This document shows positions 1-10,300 of a stretch of 36,537 nt of DNA, piece by piece. The translations under genes and the position numbers were made by a program. Origin of the DNA: a virus; the IMG/VR virus record IMGVR_UViG_3300044609_000146, positions 1 to 36,537 of that record; one strand, 5' to 3'. The number at the start of each line of letters is the position of its first letter. Position 1 is the first letter of the stretch. Below the pieces are notes generated by a model. It was not told where the DNA came from. It worked only from the letters and a program-made list of their open reading frames with translations, and made no database searches.

Positions 1-1
1 C

Positions 2-556
2 CCATCTAACGTAAATGATACAGCGTTTGATCACGTTGGTTTTACATCGGAAGGTGTAGACTTTTCATTCGAACCAGATTACGGTGAAGTGCAGGTTGAT
101 CAGCTTCTAGACGTTGCTAAGATTTACAAGCAAGGTCAGAAAGTTATGGTTAAGACCACTCTTACAGAAGCAACATTGGAAAACTTCCTTGTTGTTCTTG
201 GTGGAAAAGCTTCAGACCTTAACGCAACAAGTACTCACGCTTCATCTAAGGGCAAGACACAGATCTTGGATCTTAATGGTGGTGCTCTAGGATATGCTCC
301 AGTAGAGCGTTCTATTCTTATCGTAGGTCCTGGTCCAGAATCACTTCTAACAACCAGCCCTAACGGTGGAACAGTCGTAGAACGTATTTACTTAGGTTCT
401 CGTGCTCTGTCTATGGAAACAGTTTCTGTGGGTATTAAGCGTAATGAAGCTACAGTATTCCCTGTAACATTCCGCTTACTCCCATCTAACTCATCCACAG
501 CTGCTGATGGCAACGCAATTTACGGAAAAGTAATTGACCGTCTATACGTTGGTTAA
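2..556 (+). CDS. Major tail tube protein, 5'-truncated by the window
   Basis: The reading frame is open from base 2, so the gene begins upstream; the GTG at 89 is an internal valine codon, not a start. About 184 residues are visible, ending at TAA 554-556. The segment G-V-D-F-S-F-E-P-D-Y-G-E-V, followed by D-Q-L-L-D-V-A-K-I-Y-K-Q-G-Q-K and a run of alternating beta strands, resembles the tail tube subunit of long-tailed actinophages. This protein would polymerise into hexameric rings around the tape measure. Its position directly before the chaperone pair and tape measure is the standard tail-module order. A strong terminator follows, as expected for a gene needed in many more copies than its downstream neighbours. 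The assignment rests on context and general look, not on a catalytic motif. Confidence 0.75.
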   Translation, partial: PSNVNDTAFDHVGFTSEGVDFSFEPDYGEVQVDQLLDVAKIYKQGQKVMVKTTLTEATLENFLVVLGGKASDLNATSTHASSKGKTQILDLNGGALGYAPVERSILIVGPGPESLLTTSPNGGTVVERIYLGSRALSMETVSVGIKRNEATVFPVTFRLLPSNSSTAADGNAIYGKVIDRLYVG

Positions 557-576
557 TCTATAACTAAATATCGTGT

Positions 577-614
577 AATATGGTGGGTAGAAATACCCAC
601 CATATTGCTTTTAT
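577..614 (+). terminator. Rho-independent terminator after the tail tube gene
   Basis: A perfect 13-bp inverted repeat (577-589 with 594-606) closes on a GAAA tetraloop (590-593) and is followed by a T-rich stretch, GCTTTTAT (607-614). It lies 20 bases after the stop of the tail tube gene and would separate its abundant transcript from the chaperone and tape measure genes. Confidence 0.9.
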
Positions 615-636
615 ATAAAGAATAGTAGGCTATAAT
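608..636 (+). promoter_or_regulatory. Promoter with consensus -10 box before the tail chaperone genes
   Basis: A perfect TATAAT lies at 631-636, 26 bases upstream of the chaperone start, with a strong ribosome binding site (AGGAG, around 655) in between. The -35 region overlaps the terminator's T tract and matches poorly (CTTTTA at 608-613). The 12 bases ending in this -10, GTAGGCTATAAT (625-636), recur exactly at 29493-29504 before the polymerase gene. The -10 is convincing; overall promoter strength is uncertain. Confidence 0.6.
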
Positions 637-662
637 GGACAAAGGAACAACATAGGAGAAAA

Positions 663-995
663 ATGGCTACCAAGATTTACGAATCGATCGAAATGGAACT
701 ACAGGATGGAACAATCATTACTGTAAAACCACTAAACTTAAAGAACCTACGTCAGGTTATGACGAAGTGGAGAGAAGTAGAAACAAAAACTACAGAAGAT
801 GAGTTTCTAGACCTCCTCCTCGATTGCACGTCTATTGCAATGAAACAATTCGCACCAGAGATTTCTGATAAGGAAAAGCTAGAAGAGGCTTTAGATCTTC
901 AATCTATGTATAAAATATTGGAGGTTGCTGCAGATATCAAGCTTAACGACCCAAACCTGCTAACGGCAGCTCAGGAACTAGCTGGAATGAACTAG
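663..995 (+). CDS. Tail assembly chaperone, short form (lambda gpG-like)
   Basis: A 110-residue, mainly helical acidic protein starting at ATG 663 after a strong AGGAG site and ending at TAG 993-995. It sits between the tail tube and tape measure genes, where lambda-like phages encode the gpG chaperone that coats the tape measure before tube polymerisation. The N-terminus (I-E-M-E-L-Q-D-G-T-I-I-T-V-K-P-L) is the beta-hairpin start common in this family. Near its end it carries the slippery heptamer CCCAAAC, so some ribosomes continue into the -1 frame to make a longer form. Assignment is by position, size and the frameshift signal; primary sequence in this family is poorly conserved. Confidence 0.85.
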   Translation: MATKIYESIEMELQDGTIITVKPLNLKNLRQVMTKWREVETKTTEDEFLDLLLDCTSIAMKQFAPEISDKEKLEEALDLQSMYKILEVAADIKLNDPNLLTAAQELAGMN

Positions 996-1342
996 ACCTA
1001 GCTGCCCTAGAATCGGAAGTTTTCCTTCTGGGTCACTGGAAAGACTATGATGAACTTGAATCGAGTCTTTCTATGCAAGAATTGATAGCTACATTAGGTG
1101 CGATGCATGACAAAGAAAATCGTCAAAATAAGTTTTTAGCTGCCATCCAAGGAATTGACTTGTCTGAAAACAGTTCTAGTAAAACTGCTGCGGATGCCCC
1201 CTCAAGTCTTTCAGAAGTAAATGCAAGAGCGGAAAGAAGATTAGGTGGAGACAATAACTCTGCCTATGCTTTAGAGTTTGGCATAAGTGCAAGCGATGGT
1301 CTTGGATATGAAGTATTGGGGTTGGAAGATTTAAATGGCTAA
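663..1342 (+). CDS. Tail assembly chaperone, -1 frameshift fusion (gpGT-like)
   Basis: The second product of the chaperone locus, read as 663-956 joined to 956-1342: 98 residues in the first frame plus 128 in the -1 frame, 226 in total. The -1 frame opens just after a TAA at 944-946 and runs to TAA 1340-1342. Its coding character is clear (W-K-D-Y-D-E-L-E-S-S-L-S-M-Q-E-L, then a charged and serine-rich tail). An ATG at 1073 exists inside it but has no good ribosome site, so expression by frameshifting is more likely than independent initiation. In lambda, gpGT bridges the tape measure and the tail tube subunits. The end overlaps the tape measure start by 8 bases, giving translational coupling. 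Confidence 0.85.
950..1006 (+). promoter_or_regulatory. Programmed -1 ribosomal frameshift signal
   Basis: The heptamer CCCAAAC (950-956) is in the right phase: the zero frame reads CCA-AAC and the -1 frame reads CCC-AAA, so both tRNAs can re-pair. Eight bases later a stem forms between GGCAGCT (965-971) and AGCTGCC (1000-1006), extended by AGG/CCT (973-975 with 997-999) across one bulged C. The spacing fits a stimulatory structure. A competing pairing, CAGCT (967-971) with AGCTG (980-984), could modulate it. Confidence 0.9.
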
Positions 1343-4300
1343 TATTAATGCCCAGTTTAATTATTCAGCCAACTTTGGTCCAGTTATTGGACAAATGCAA
1401 AAGCTTGCTGCTGAAGCAAACGTATTAAACAATACATTACAAAATCTTGATAAGCAGTCTGTAGGATTAAAATCAAACCTTGCAGGTGCATTTGCATCTG
1501 ACATTGGAAAAATCGGTGGCTGGAATGCCAAAATGGTTGAACTCACTGACTCTGTTGATCAGTTTGGGCAATCCCTTTTAAAGCAAAAACTTACATTAAA
1601 GCAATATGCACAAGAAGCTATTGGTGCATTTAGCAAGTCGTCCAACGCCCATAAACTTGCAGTTCGTGAAGTAGCCAGAGAAATGTCACAACTTGTAACT
1701 CTTGGCAAGGGCATGGACGGTAAGCAAATGGGTATGATGATTACCCCTGCAACAATTAATCTTAAAGACTTTAATACTCAACTTGCTGTGTCTCAAAAAC
1801 AGTGGTCTATATTTAACAACCTTGTTCAAGATGGAACAACTCATTTAATTAACTTTGGTAAGAATACCCAGTGGGCTGGTCGTCAGATCACCGTTGGTCT
1901 TACCGTTCCACTTACCATTTATGGAAATGCAGTTTCTAAGATTTTCCGTGAAGTTGATGCTGAATTAACTAGATTTAAAAAGGTTTATGGTTCGGACTTA
2001 GGTTCAACATCTGCAGAAGTAACGGAGAGAATGGTAAGCGATGTTCGTAATATCGCTATAGAATTTTCAAGGTCATTTGGAATTGCAGCAAAAGAAACAG
2101 CATCTTTGGCTGCAGATCTTGCAGCAACAGGTTTAGAGGGACAAAGACTTCTTTCTTCACTAAGAGAAACAACAAGACTTGCTGTACTTGGTGATGTTTC
2201 AAATCAAGATGCAATGAAAACAACCTTATCTTTGCAGAATGCATTTAAGATAAGCACTGATGAACTTGCCAGTTCCGTAAACTTCCTTAACGCTGTAGAA
2301 AACCAAACTTCTCTTTCTTTGCAAGACCTAACAACAGCAATTCCAAAAGCTGGACCAGTCGTTAAATCATTGGGTGGTGACGTAAAAGACCTATCGCTAC
2401 TGATGGTAGCCCTAAAAGAAGGTGGTATCTCAGCAGCAGAAGGTGCTAACGCCCTAAAGTCTGGTATGGCATCTCTTATCAATCCGACAAAGCAAGCAAC
2501 TATGACTGCAAAGCAGTACGGCATTGACATTAATGGAATTGTTCAGGCAAATCGTGGACAACTTATGCCAACAATTATTGCCTTCCAACAACAATTACAG
2601 CTACTAGATGATTTTGGAAAAGCACAAGTTATTGAAAATGTTTTTGGTAAATATCAGTTTGCTCGTCTCTCTGCACTATTTGATAACCTAAATGCAAGTG
2701 CTTCTCAAACAAATGCGGTACTTGGCTTGATGGGTAAATCAAATAAAGAACTTGCAGCAACAGCATATCAGGAAATGGACACCTTGATGAATAGTTCCTC
2801 AAAGCGTTTCCAAAGAGCTATCGAAGGCATTAAAGCACAATTTATTTCTATTGGTGGATCTATTACTGCTTCGATTACCCCAATTCTTGAAAACCTAATG
2901 GGTAAGATTGGAAAAGCTATTGAGTTCTTTCAAAACCTTCCAAAACCAGTAAAATCATTTATTAAGGTAGCAACAGGCTTAACTGCTATTGCTGGTCCAA
3001 TTATTATGATGGTTGGTATTTTCTCTAACTTCCTTGGATATATTGGCAAGGGTGCTATGGGTATGGTTAACCTTGGTAGACGTATGGCAGGTATTCCAGT
3101 TCAAAAGTTTGAGATGCTTACCGATACTCAGATTATGGCTCAAAAGGCAACGAACGAACTCTCCCTATCTTTTGATAGAGAAAGATCAAGCGTTGAAAGA
3201 CTTAACCAAGCACTTGGTATATATAGACAAAATCTTGTAGATGCTATAGCTTTAAATCCAGCATTTGTAAATAGACAGATGCCTTCCGTTCCAGCAACTC
3301 CAACAGCCCAAATGCAAAGAGGTGGATCTGCTTGGGTTCCAGGCTCTGGAGATGGAGATAAGGTTCCAGCAATGCTGGAGCCAGGAGAGTATGTTGTAAA
3401 TAAAAAAGCAGCAGCTAAATATTCTGGAACATTAGATCAGATGAACTTTCAGTCTGCACCACGCTTTCAAAAGGGTGGAAGAATGCCAGGATATGCAGAC
3501 ACATCAATGTTGCCATATGAAAGTGTACTAGGTCAAAGCAAAAAAGCAGAACCGTTTATTGGTCCACTTCCTCAAATATCTTATGGTGTTCAAGGAACTT
3601 ATCGTCCAGGCGGATACACCCCAATAGTAGAATATCCATTTTCTTCTGTGGCTTCTGCAGAATCATTCCAAGCTACAGATCCAAGAAAGTATGGTGGACG
3701 CTCATCAAGAATTACAAGAGACATTAATGACCCACAACAAAAGGCTTATGCTGACTGGATAGAGGGACATAACTCAAATCAGTTTAGAACTGGAACTGGT
3801 GTTATGAAGAGAATGGACATGGAAGGTCATCGTGAGCAAATGCTCAAGAGTATGGGTCCAATATCTGAAAATATTCCCTTATACAGAGGAACGGTTCTTA
3901 AAGAAAAGGGTGCCAATGAATTTTCTGGTGTAGGAGCAAGAGAATTGCTTATGTACATCAAAAATGGAATGTTTGAAAAGGCTATGGGAAAGAAAATCCA
4001 GTGGTCAGACATGCAATCATTTTCTTCAAATCCAAATATTGCAAGTTACAATAAGTTTATTGAGTCTTGGACAAACCCATCAAACACCAACTCAAAGAAG
4101 GCAGCAGATAGACAATTAGCAAGCATGGATATGCTTCCTATTGTATTTAGACTTGCAAGTGCTCAAGGACAAAATGGATTTAACCTATCTTCAAGGGCTA
4201 TGGTTCAAGAAGTTATGGGTAAGCCTGTTGATGAAAAAGAATGGGTATTAAATAATCCATCTGGAACTATTACTGGTATCCGCCAAGATATGGGAACAAA

Positions 4301-7300
4301 GAATTACATTGTTGATCTTATGCAAAAGGGTGGTAGAGTACAAAGCCATGCAGGAAAGTCTTTCCCAGGTGCCCCTACTGTTGATGTTAACCCATTTAAA
4401 CTTGTGGGAATGGGTGGTGTAAATGAAGACAACCCTATTGCTGGATTAGATAGACAATCTGGAATGTTCTACAAGCAAATATCAAATAACAGGGGCATGA
4501 ATACAAATGCTATGCTTGCAGAAGCAGTATTTAGCCAATTATATAGAAGTGGATTATTTGGTAGCAATGTTACTGGTATAGACCAAAGAGTATACAACGC
4601 AAACACAGGAAATAAAACTATGCCTGTTCTTGGTTCAAGTTTTGTTCAAGGGTTAAAAACTGGAGAAAAACTATTTGATAGCAAGTCTGCTCAACCCAAC
4701 AGACCTACTCCTTTTGCTAAGGGTGTTGTTAATAAAAAGGCAATAGAGGGAATGCTTGCTTCACAGATACTTGGAAATGCAGATACTCATAGTGGTAATT
4801 TTGGAATTTCTGGTGGCAAGATTATGATGCTTGATAACACTGCAAACCTATTTACTGATGCTACTGGAAACCAAAGAAGAACCTCTAAGGCACTAAATGA
4901 TTTCTCTTACAACCCAGATACTGCAGGTTTGGATCGTGCAGGAACACAGGCTTATGGAAAGATGGGGTCTAAAAAAGCAGACTCTCATGTTATTGGATAC
5001 TTAAATAGCGTATTGGGTAATCTTAACTCTGGAAACTATATTGCTCAGTCAATTAATTTAGCAACTCAAGGTTCACCAGAACTTCTTAAAAATCTTAATA
5101 ATTATGCTATTAAAAAATCTGGTGGTGCTTCAAAGAGCTATCAAGAACTTTTAACCTCAATGATCTCTATGAGAACACAAAAGTTAATGCAAGAGTTCTA
5201 CCTTGACGAAGATGACATGTCTCTTGTAGGATCTGACACTAAAAAGATGAGACTTCAAAGTAATGCTGAAGAATCATTTAGAGCACCGTTCCAAAAAACA
5301 GACAAAGAATATGAAACCGTTTACAAGTGGATTGGTGGAGAACTTGACTACTTTAGAAGAAGAAAGAATGTAAAGGGTCGTTGGACTGACTCTGAAAAGT
5401 TTGATGCAGAAAGATACCAACAACTTCTTAGCATAATGCGTTCTGTTCCAGAGGGAACAAAAATGATGAGAGGCTCTATTCTTAATCCAGGAATGTCTGG
5501 AGAGATGTCTAAAGAAGCCCAACTTGCAATGCTTACAGCTATTCAAACTGGTGACTATGGAAGTCTTTATGGAATGGATATATCGTTTAATGATTTTGCC
5601 TCATTTGCCTCCGACTTCATGGGACCTGAATATGGTCCTAGAGGAATGAAGGGTGGAGTAAGTAGATTCTCACAGGTTGCATATAATAAGTTGTATAGAG
5701 GAGTGCATAACAGAAACACCGAAAAGGGTAGATTCTTTGATGACATAGAAAGAAGTAGGGCTACTGGAAAAGAATCAAAGTATGGCTCTTCCCCAGTTAT
5801 GTATGATTTTACAGCAGGACCAAATACTCAAGGTAGAGATATTTCGATGGGAGACCCGTCAACTGGAGCACCATATCCAAAGTATCGTGATAGCTGGGTA
5901 AAGGAAGTACCAGATGAAATCAATGAGATCCTTACCTATGGAGCAAAAGGAACAATTACTGGGGTGTCCTCCGACCTACAATCACGTCAGCCAATTATTC
6001 ATATGCAGGGCAAGCAAATGGGTGGAAGAATTAATGGGTATGCAGATATGTCTAAGGTATTTGCACATATTGTTCCAGGAACAGATCTTGGATCAAATAT
6101 TAATTTAAAGTATCCTGTTGGGTTAGACATTCTTAAAACAACAAACTCAAAACTAAATAGTGACTTTGTAAATAAAAAAGATCTTATAGGTGAGTTTAAT
6201 AAACCAGGATCAACAGAAACAATGAAACAGGCTTTTAGGGCATTTTCAAAAAAGAATCCAAAGTCAGATATTAAGCCAGGATTTGAGAATATAATAAGAG
6301 ATTCTGCAGTCAGGGGTCTTTCAGATGCACCTAAAATGATTAATGATCCAATATTATATTCTGAATCATTAAAAGAGGAATCAATTAAAAAAGCATTTAA
6401 TACTTTTAAGAGACATAAGTATCTTGCTGGATATAGGGCAAATGTTAGCCCAACAACTCTTAGAGAAGCTGGATTTATAGAGGGTCCAGGATCAATTTTT
6501 ACATCTCCAGATGGACAACTTAAAGTTAAAGCTATTAAGGTAGGTAAAAGAACTAAGCTTGTAGATCCAACAACAGGGGAAAATATTTTAGGTCCAACCT
6601 CGCAGTCATCAGATACAAGATCTTTTCCTTCTGGCAAGCCTTTGCTTAATTATCTGGCAAATAGCAAACAGATGGGTGGTCGCATTAAGGGATACGCATC
6701 CGAAACAGCATCTTGGGCAAAGAAGGCAGCAGCACCTAAAGCATATGCAGGTGTCTTACAGGGTATTCCTAATTGGGCTACAAAGCCAAATGAATACCAG
6801 GCAATCGTTGAAGCATTGCGAGCTGCAGGTATTCCTGAGTCAGATAGACTTGCATCTTACTACATTCAAGATGTGTTGGCACATATTAATCCTTCCACTA
6901 CAAATGCTAATGGTATATATGAAAAGGTTTGGGCTGCAGCTAACTTGATGAAAGACTCTCAGGTTTACAATGTATTCCTTGAGACTTTAAATAGCAGAAA
7001 AGATATTGGTGGATTATTAAATCCTTCTACCGTCTCAAGAGTTGCTGCTGCATCTGGTCTACCAACATCTGTAGTCCAAGCAGAACTTACAAAGCTTGCA
7101 GACGGTGTTCATCCAAAGACAGCCACTGGTGCAAAGGTTATGATGACTCTTGCAAGAATGTTCCCATCCAAAACTTCTCCAGGAATGCCTATTGCTGTTG
7201 CAGCAGGTATGAGTGCAAGACTACAAGGTAACTTCTATGACACTCTTGCACAAAGAGCATTGCCTTCAAACCTTCCAAACATAACTGTAAGGTCCTATGA

Positions 7301-10300
7301 TCCAAAGGGTGCTGGAGCACCAACATCAAGCACACAGGGCTCTAGGGTGGGCTCAACAGGCTTAATCATGCCATCTGGAGCTATTAGACCTTCTATGGTA
7401 ATGCCAAACATTCAAAGTATCCCGTCTGCAGCAGGTGGAACAGGAACAAGTGCAACCGTTAAGGTTGATGGAATGGGTAACGTATTGTCAAATGGTATTG
7501 ATGATATGGTTGCTAATACCGTTACAGGTCAGCCTATTGCGGTATCTAGCAAGGAACTTCTTGCAATCGGACCTAACGGTGGTATTGCAGGTGTAACATC
7601 TCCAGGAGATGAAGCTAGAGGCAAAATTGTTCATCCTATGGGAACAGCACTAATGCGTGGAAAGAACTTCCAGCAAAAAAGAATTAAGGGATTTGACCAA
7701 ACAACTCAACAGTTTGGTGTACCTGGCGGTTTAATTGGTCCAGCTACTAGGGAACAAGCAGCACAAAATACAGAACCTGTATATGAAGGTCAAATAAATC
7801 CTGGAAGAATGGATAAGTTTGCAGCAAGCATTGGTTTCTTAACAAGTGGTATGTATACTTTAAATACTGCGTTCCAACAATTTACTTCATCTACTGCAGA
7901 AGGTGCAGATAAGTTTACAAAGTTAGCAGCAGCAACCACTCTTGCAATTACTGGCATACAGGGTGTTTCTCAAATGCTTGTTGATAATGGAAAAATCCAA
8001 GCAATGCAAAATAAGGCACAAATGATGCAAGGTCCAGGATCTAGTAAAATGTCTAGCGGTATGGGTAAAATGCTTGGTGTGGGTTCAAAGGCTCTCGGAA
8101 TGCTAGGTGGTCCGATGGGAATGATTGCAACATCTGTTGCTATTTCTGCTGTCAACAAGGGTATTGCAATGTATCAAGCTGCGGTACAAAAAGCAAAAGC
8201 TGCAGGTGCAGGAATGTTCAAAGATCCTATCGAAGGTGCAAAGCTTCTTGGTATTACCTTAAAAGACACTTCTGCTATTGCTCAAACATATTCTAAAATT
8301 GCTGAAGGTCTTGGAATGAAGGGTACTGGTAAAGGTGCTTATGATAAAACCTATGCTGACGTTGTTAAAAAAGATTATGGCGACTTAATAGATAGCTTAA
8401 AGATTGTATTGAATCAGGAAGAAAAGAGAAACAAGCTTTTACTTACATATATCAATCTTACCCAAAAGGGATTTAACGCAGCAGACGCAAAAGAATATGT
8501 AAAAGAAATTGCTCGTCAATCTGGATCCATGTCTGCATTTAACAGTATAAACTTAGATAATCTTAAAACTAGTACTGAGGTAGCAAATCAAGTTGTTGCA
8601 TCCACAAAAGCACTTATGTCAAGCATTGGAAAAGTTGATTCAAACCTTATTGGAAAATATATAAATAAAAAAACTGGAGCAATTTACAACACGTTTGAAG
8701 AAGCTGAAGCTGCAAGAAAACAAGACGCAAGCTTTGTTCAAAGAAATTTTGCAACAGCAAATGATACATTTGGTCCAAGCAATTATGCAAAAATTGATGC
8801 AAATACAGGAAAAACATTAAGTGCTGGAATTTTGGGATCTATGAACTCTTTAGGATTAGATGAAAAACAAATGGGAGAGGCTATTGCTGGAGCATTAAAA
8901 ACTGCATATTCAATAGCAGCAACAGATCCGTCAGCAGCAAACCAAGCAGGTGCAATGATTTTAGAGCATCTTGCTAGTGGTACAGCAGAGCAACAAGAAG
9001 CAGCAAATGCATCAATACTAGCAATGATGACAGAGGCTGGTGCAAGCAATGCTGACTTAGGATACAACTTTGTTCTTGGTGGAGGTCTTACCGAAATGGC
9101 AAATGATGTTGAAGAAAAGTTTGGAGGTATGGGTCCAAAATTCTCTAATGCAATACTTTCAGCTATTCAATCTGGCAACATTGATATGGTAAATGAGATG
9201 TTAGAGCAATCTGGTGGAGATCCAAGCCCAGAAGTAATGCAAGATTTTGTAAATAAAGTAGCAAAAATACAGGCATTAGCAAAGATTGACTTAGAAGTTG
9301 ACATTCAGCTAGAACAAACAAAGAAGCAACTTGAAGATATAAAGACAGAACTTGGAAAAACCTTTGATGCTTTAATTGCTTCAAAGCAAGCAGAAATAGA
9401 CCTTGAAAATAAGCGTCACGAACAGTCGATGAAAAATCTTGATAGAGAAGCACAGAGAATTGCACTTAAAAAAGAAGCACTTTCAAAGAATACTGAATAC
9501 TATCTTGATCAACTTCAAAAAGAAAAAGAAGCAGAAGACTATTATAGCAATCAAAGAAAAACTGGTTTGGGTGGGCTAAAGGCTCTTTCTCAGGGAGATG
9601 TCTTTGGATTTATTGGTGCTCAAATGGAAGCTGCAACTACTGCAGATCAGTTTGGTAGAGACCGTTCAATACAAAATATTAAAGATACTTCAGATGCTGC
9701 ACAGGAAAAATTAGATCAAGAATTAAAGGGAATTGAAGATAGAAAAGCGGCAGAGGCAGCAAGACACGAAGCAGAGCTTAAAAATATTGAAGCAGAAATA
9801 GAATTTTTAAATCAAAAAAGAGCAATATCTGTTGGTGCTGCAGAAAAGGCAATATCAAAAATTGAAAAGGTTGTAGCAATGAGCCCAACCGATCCTGGAT
9901 ATCAGGCTGCGGTTCAGGAAGCTATGAGCCTAGCAACTACTGCTGGAATGGAAGCCTCTCAGGTATTACAAAATGTAGATACGTCATCTATGACCAAAGA
10001 AGAACTTGTTAACTTTAATAAAGTAAAACAAGACCTTGGTCTAGCTGTTAGCACATTCACCGCAGACACAGAAACCGCTCTTGATGTTATTGGAAAAGAT
10101 GTTGAAGAAATTACACAAAACATTGCAGATTCTCTTGGAGCAACTGGAGATATATTAAGTGGAGTTATAGAAACTTTAAATCAGCCAGTAGATCCAAATT
10201 CTGTAATAGCAAAAATTGAACAATTAGCTGCAATTAATGTTGGAACTGCTCCTGGAGGTGTTACTGGTCAGGCTGGTGCTGGAAATGCTTCTATTACTCC

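Larger units (their letters stand above)
3465..6695 (+). repeat. G-G-R-x-x-G-Y-A linker repeats delimiting the tape measure modules
   Basis: Short related peptides punctuate the inserted block: F-Q-K-G-G-R-M-P-G-Y-A-D (from nt 3465, residue 711), M-Q-K-G-G-R-V (nt 4320, residue 996), K-Q-M-G-G-R-I-N-G-Y-A-D (nt 6012, residue 1560) and K-Q-M-G-G-R-I-K-G-Y-A (nt 6666, residue 1778). A further copy, N-K-Q-M-G-G-R-I-N, closes the protein near nt 10910-10937. They are too regularly placed to be chance. They could be recombination scars that allow module exchange, or flexible or protease-sensitive hinges. Confidence 0.7.

Noticed and set aside
1073-1342. Independent gene of 89 codons starting at ATG 1073
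   Set aside because: The frame is open much further upstream to 947, the ATG has no ribosome site, and the slippery heptamer explains expression as a frameshift fusion.
5999-6637. Minus-strand open frame of 212 codons
   Set aside because: It lies entirely within the tape measure gene on the opposite strand, has no ribosome site, and its composition is that of an antisense shadow (Leu/Ser/Pro rich).
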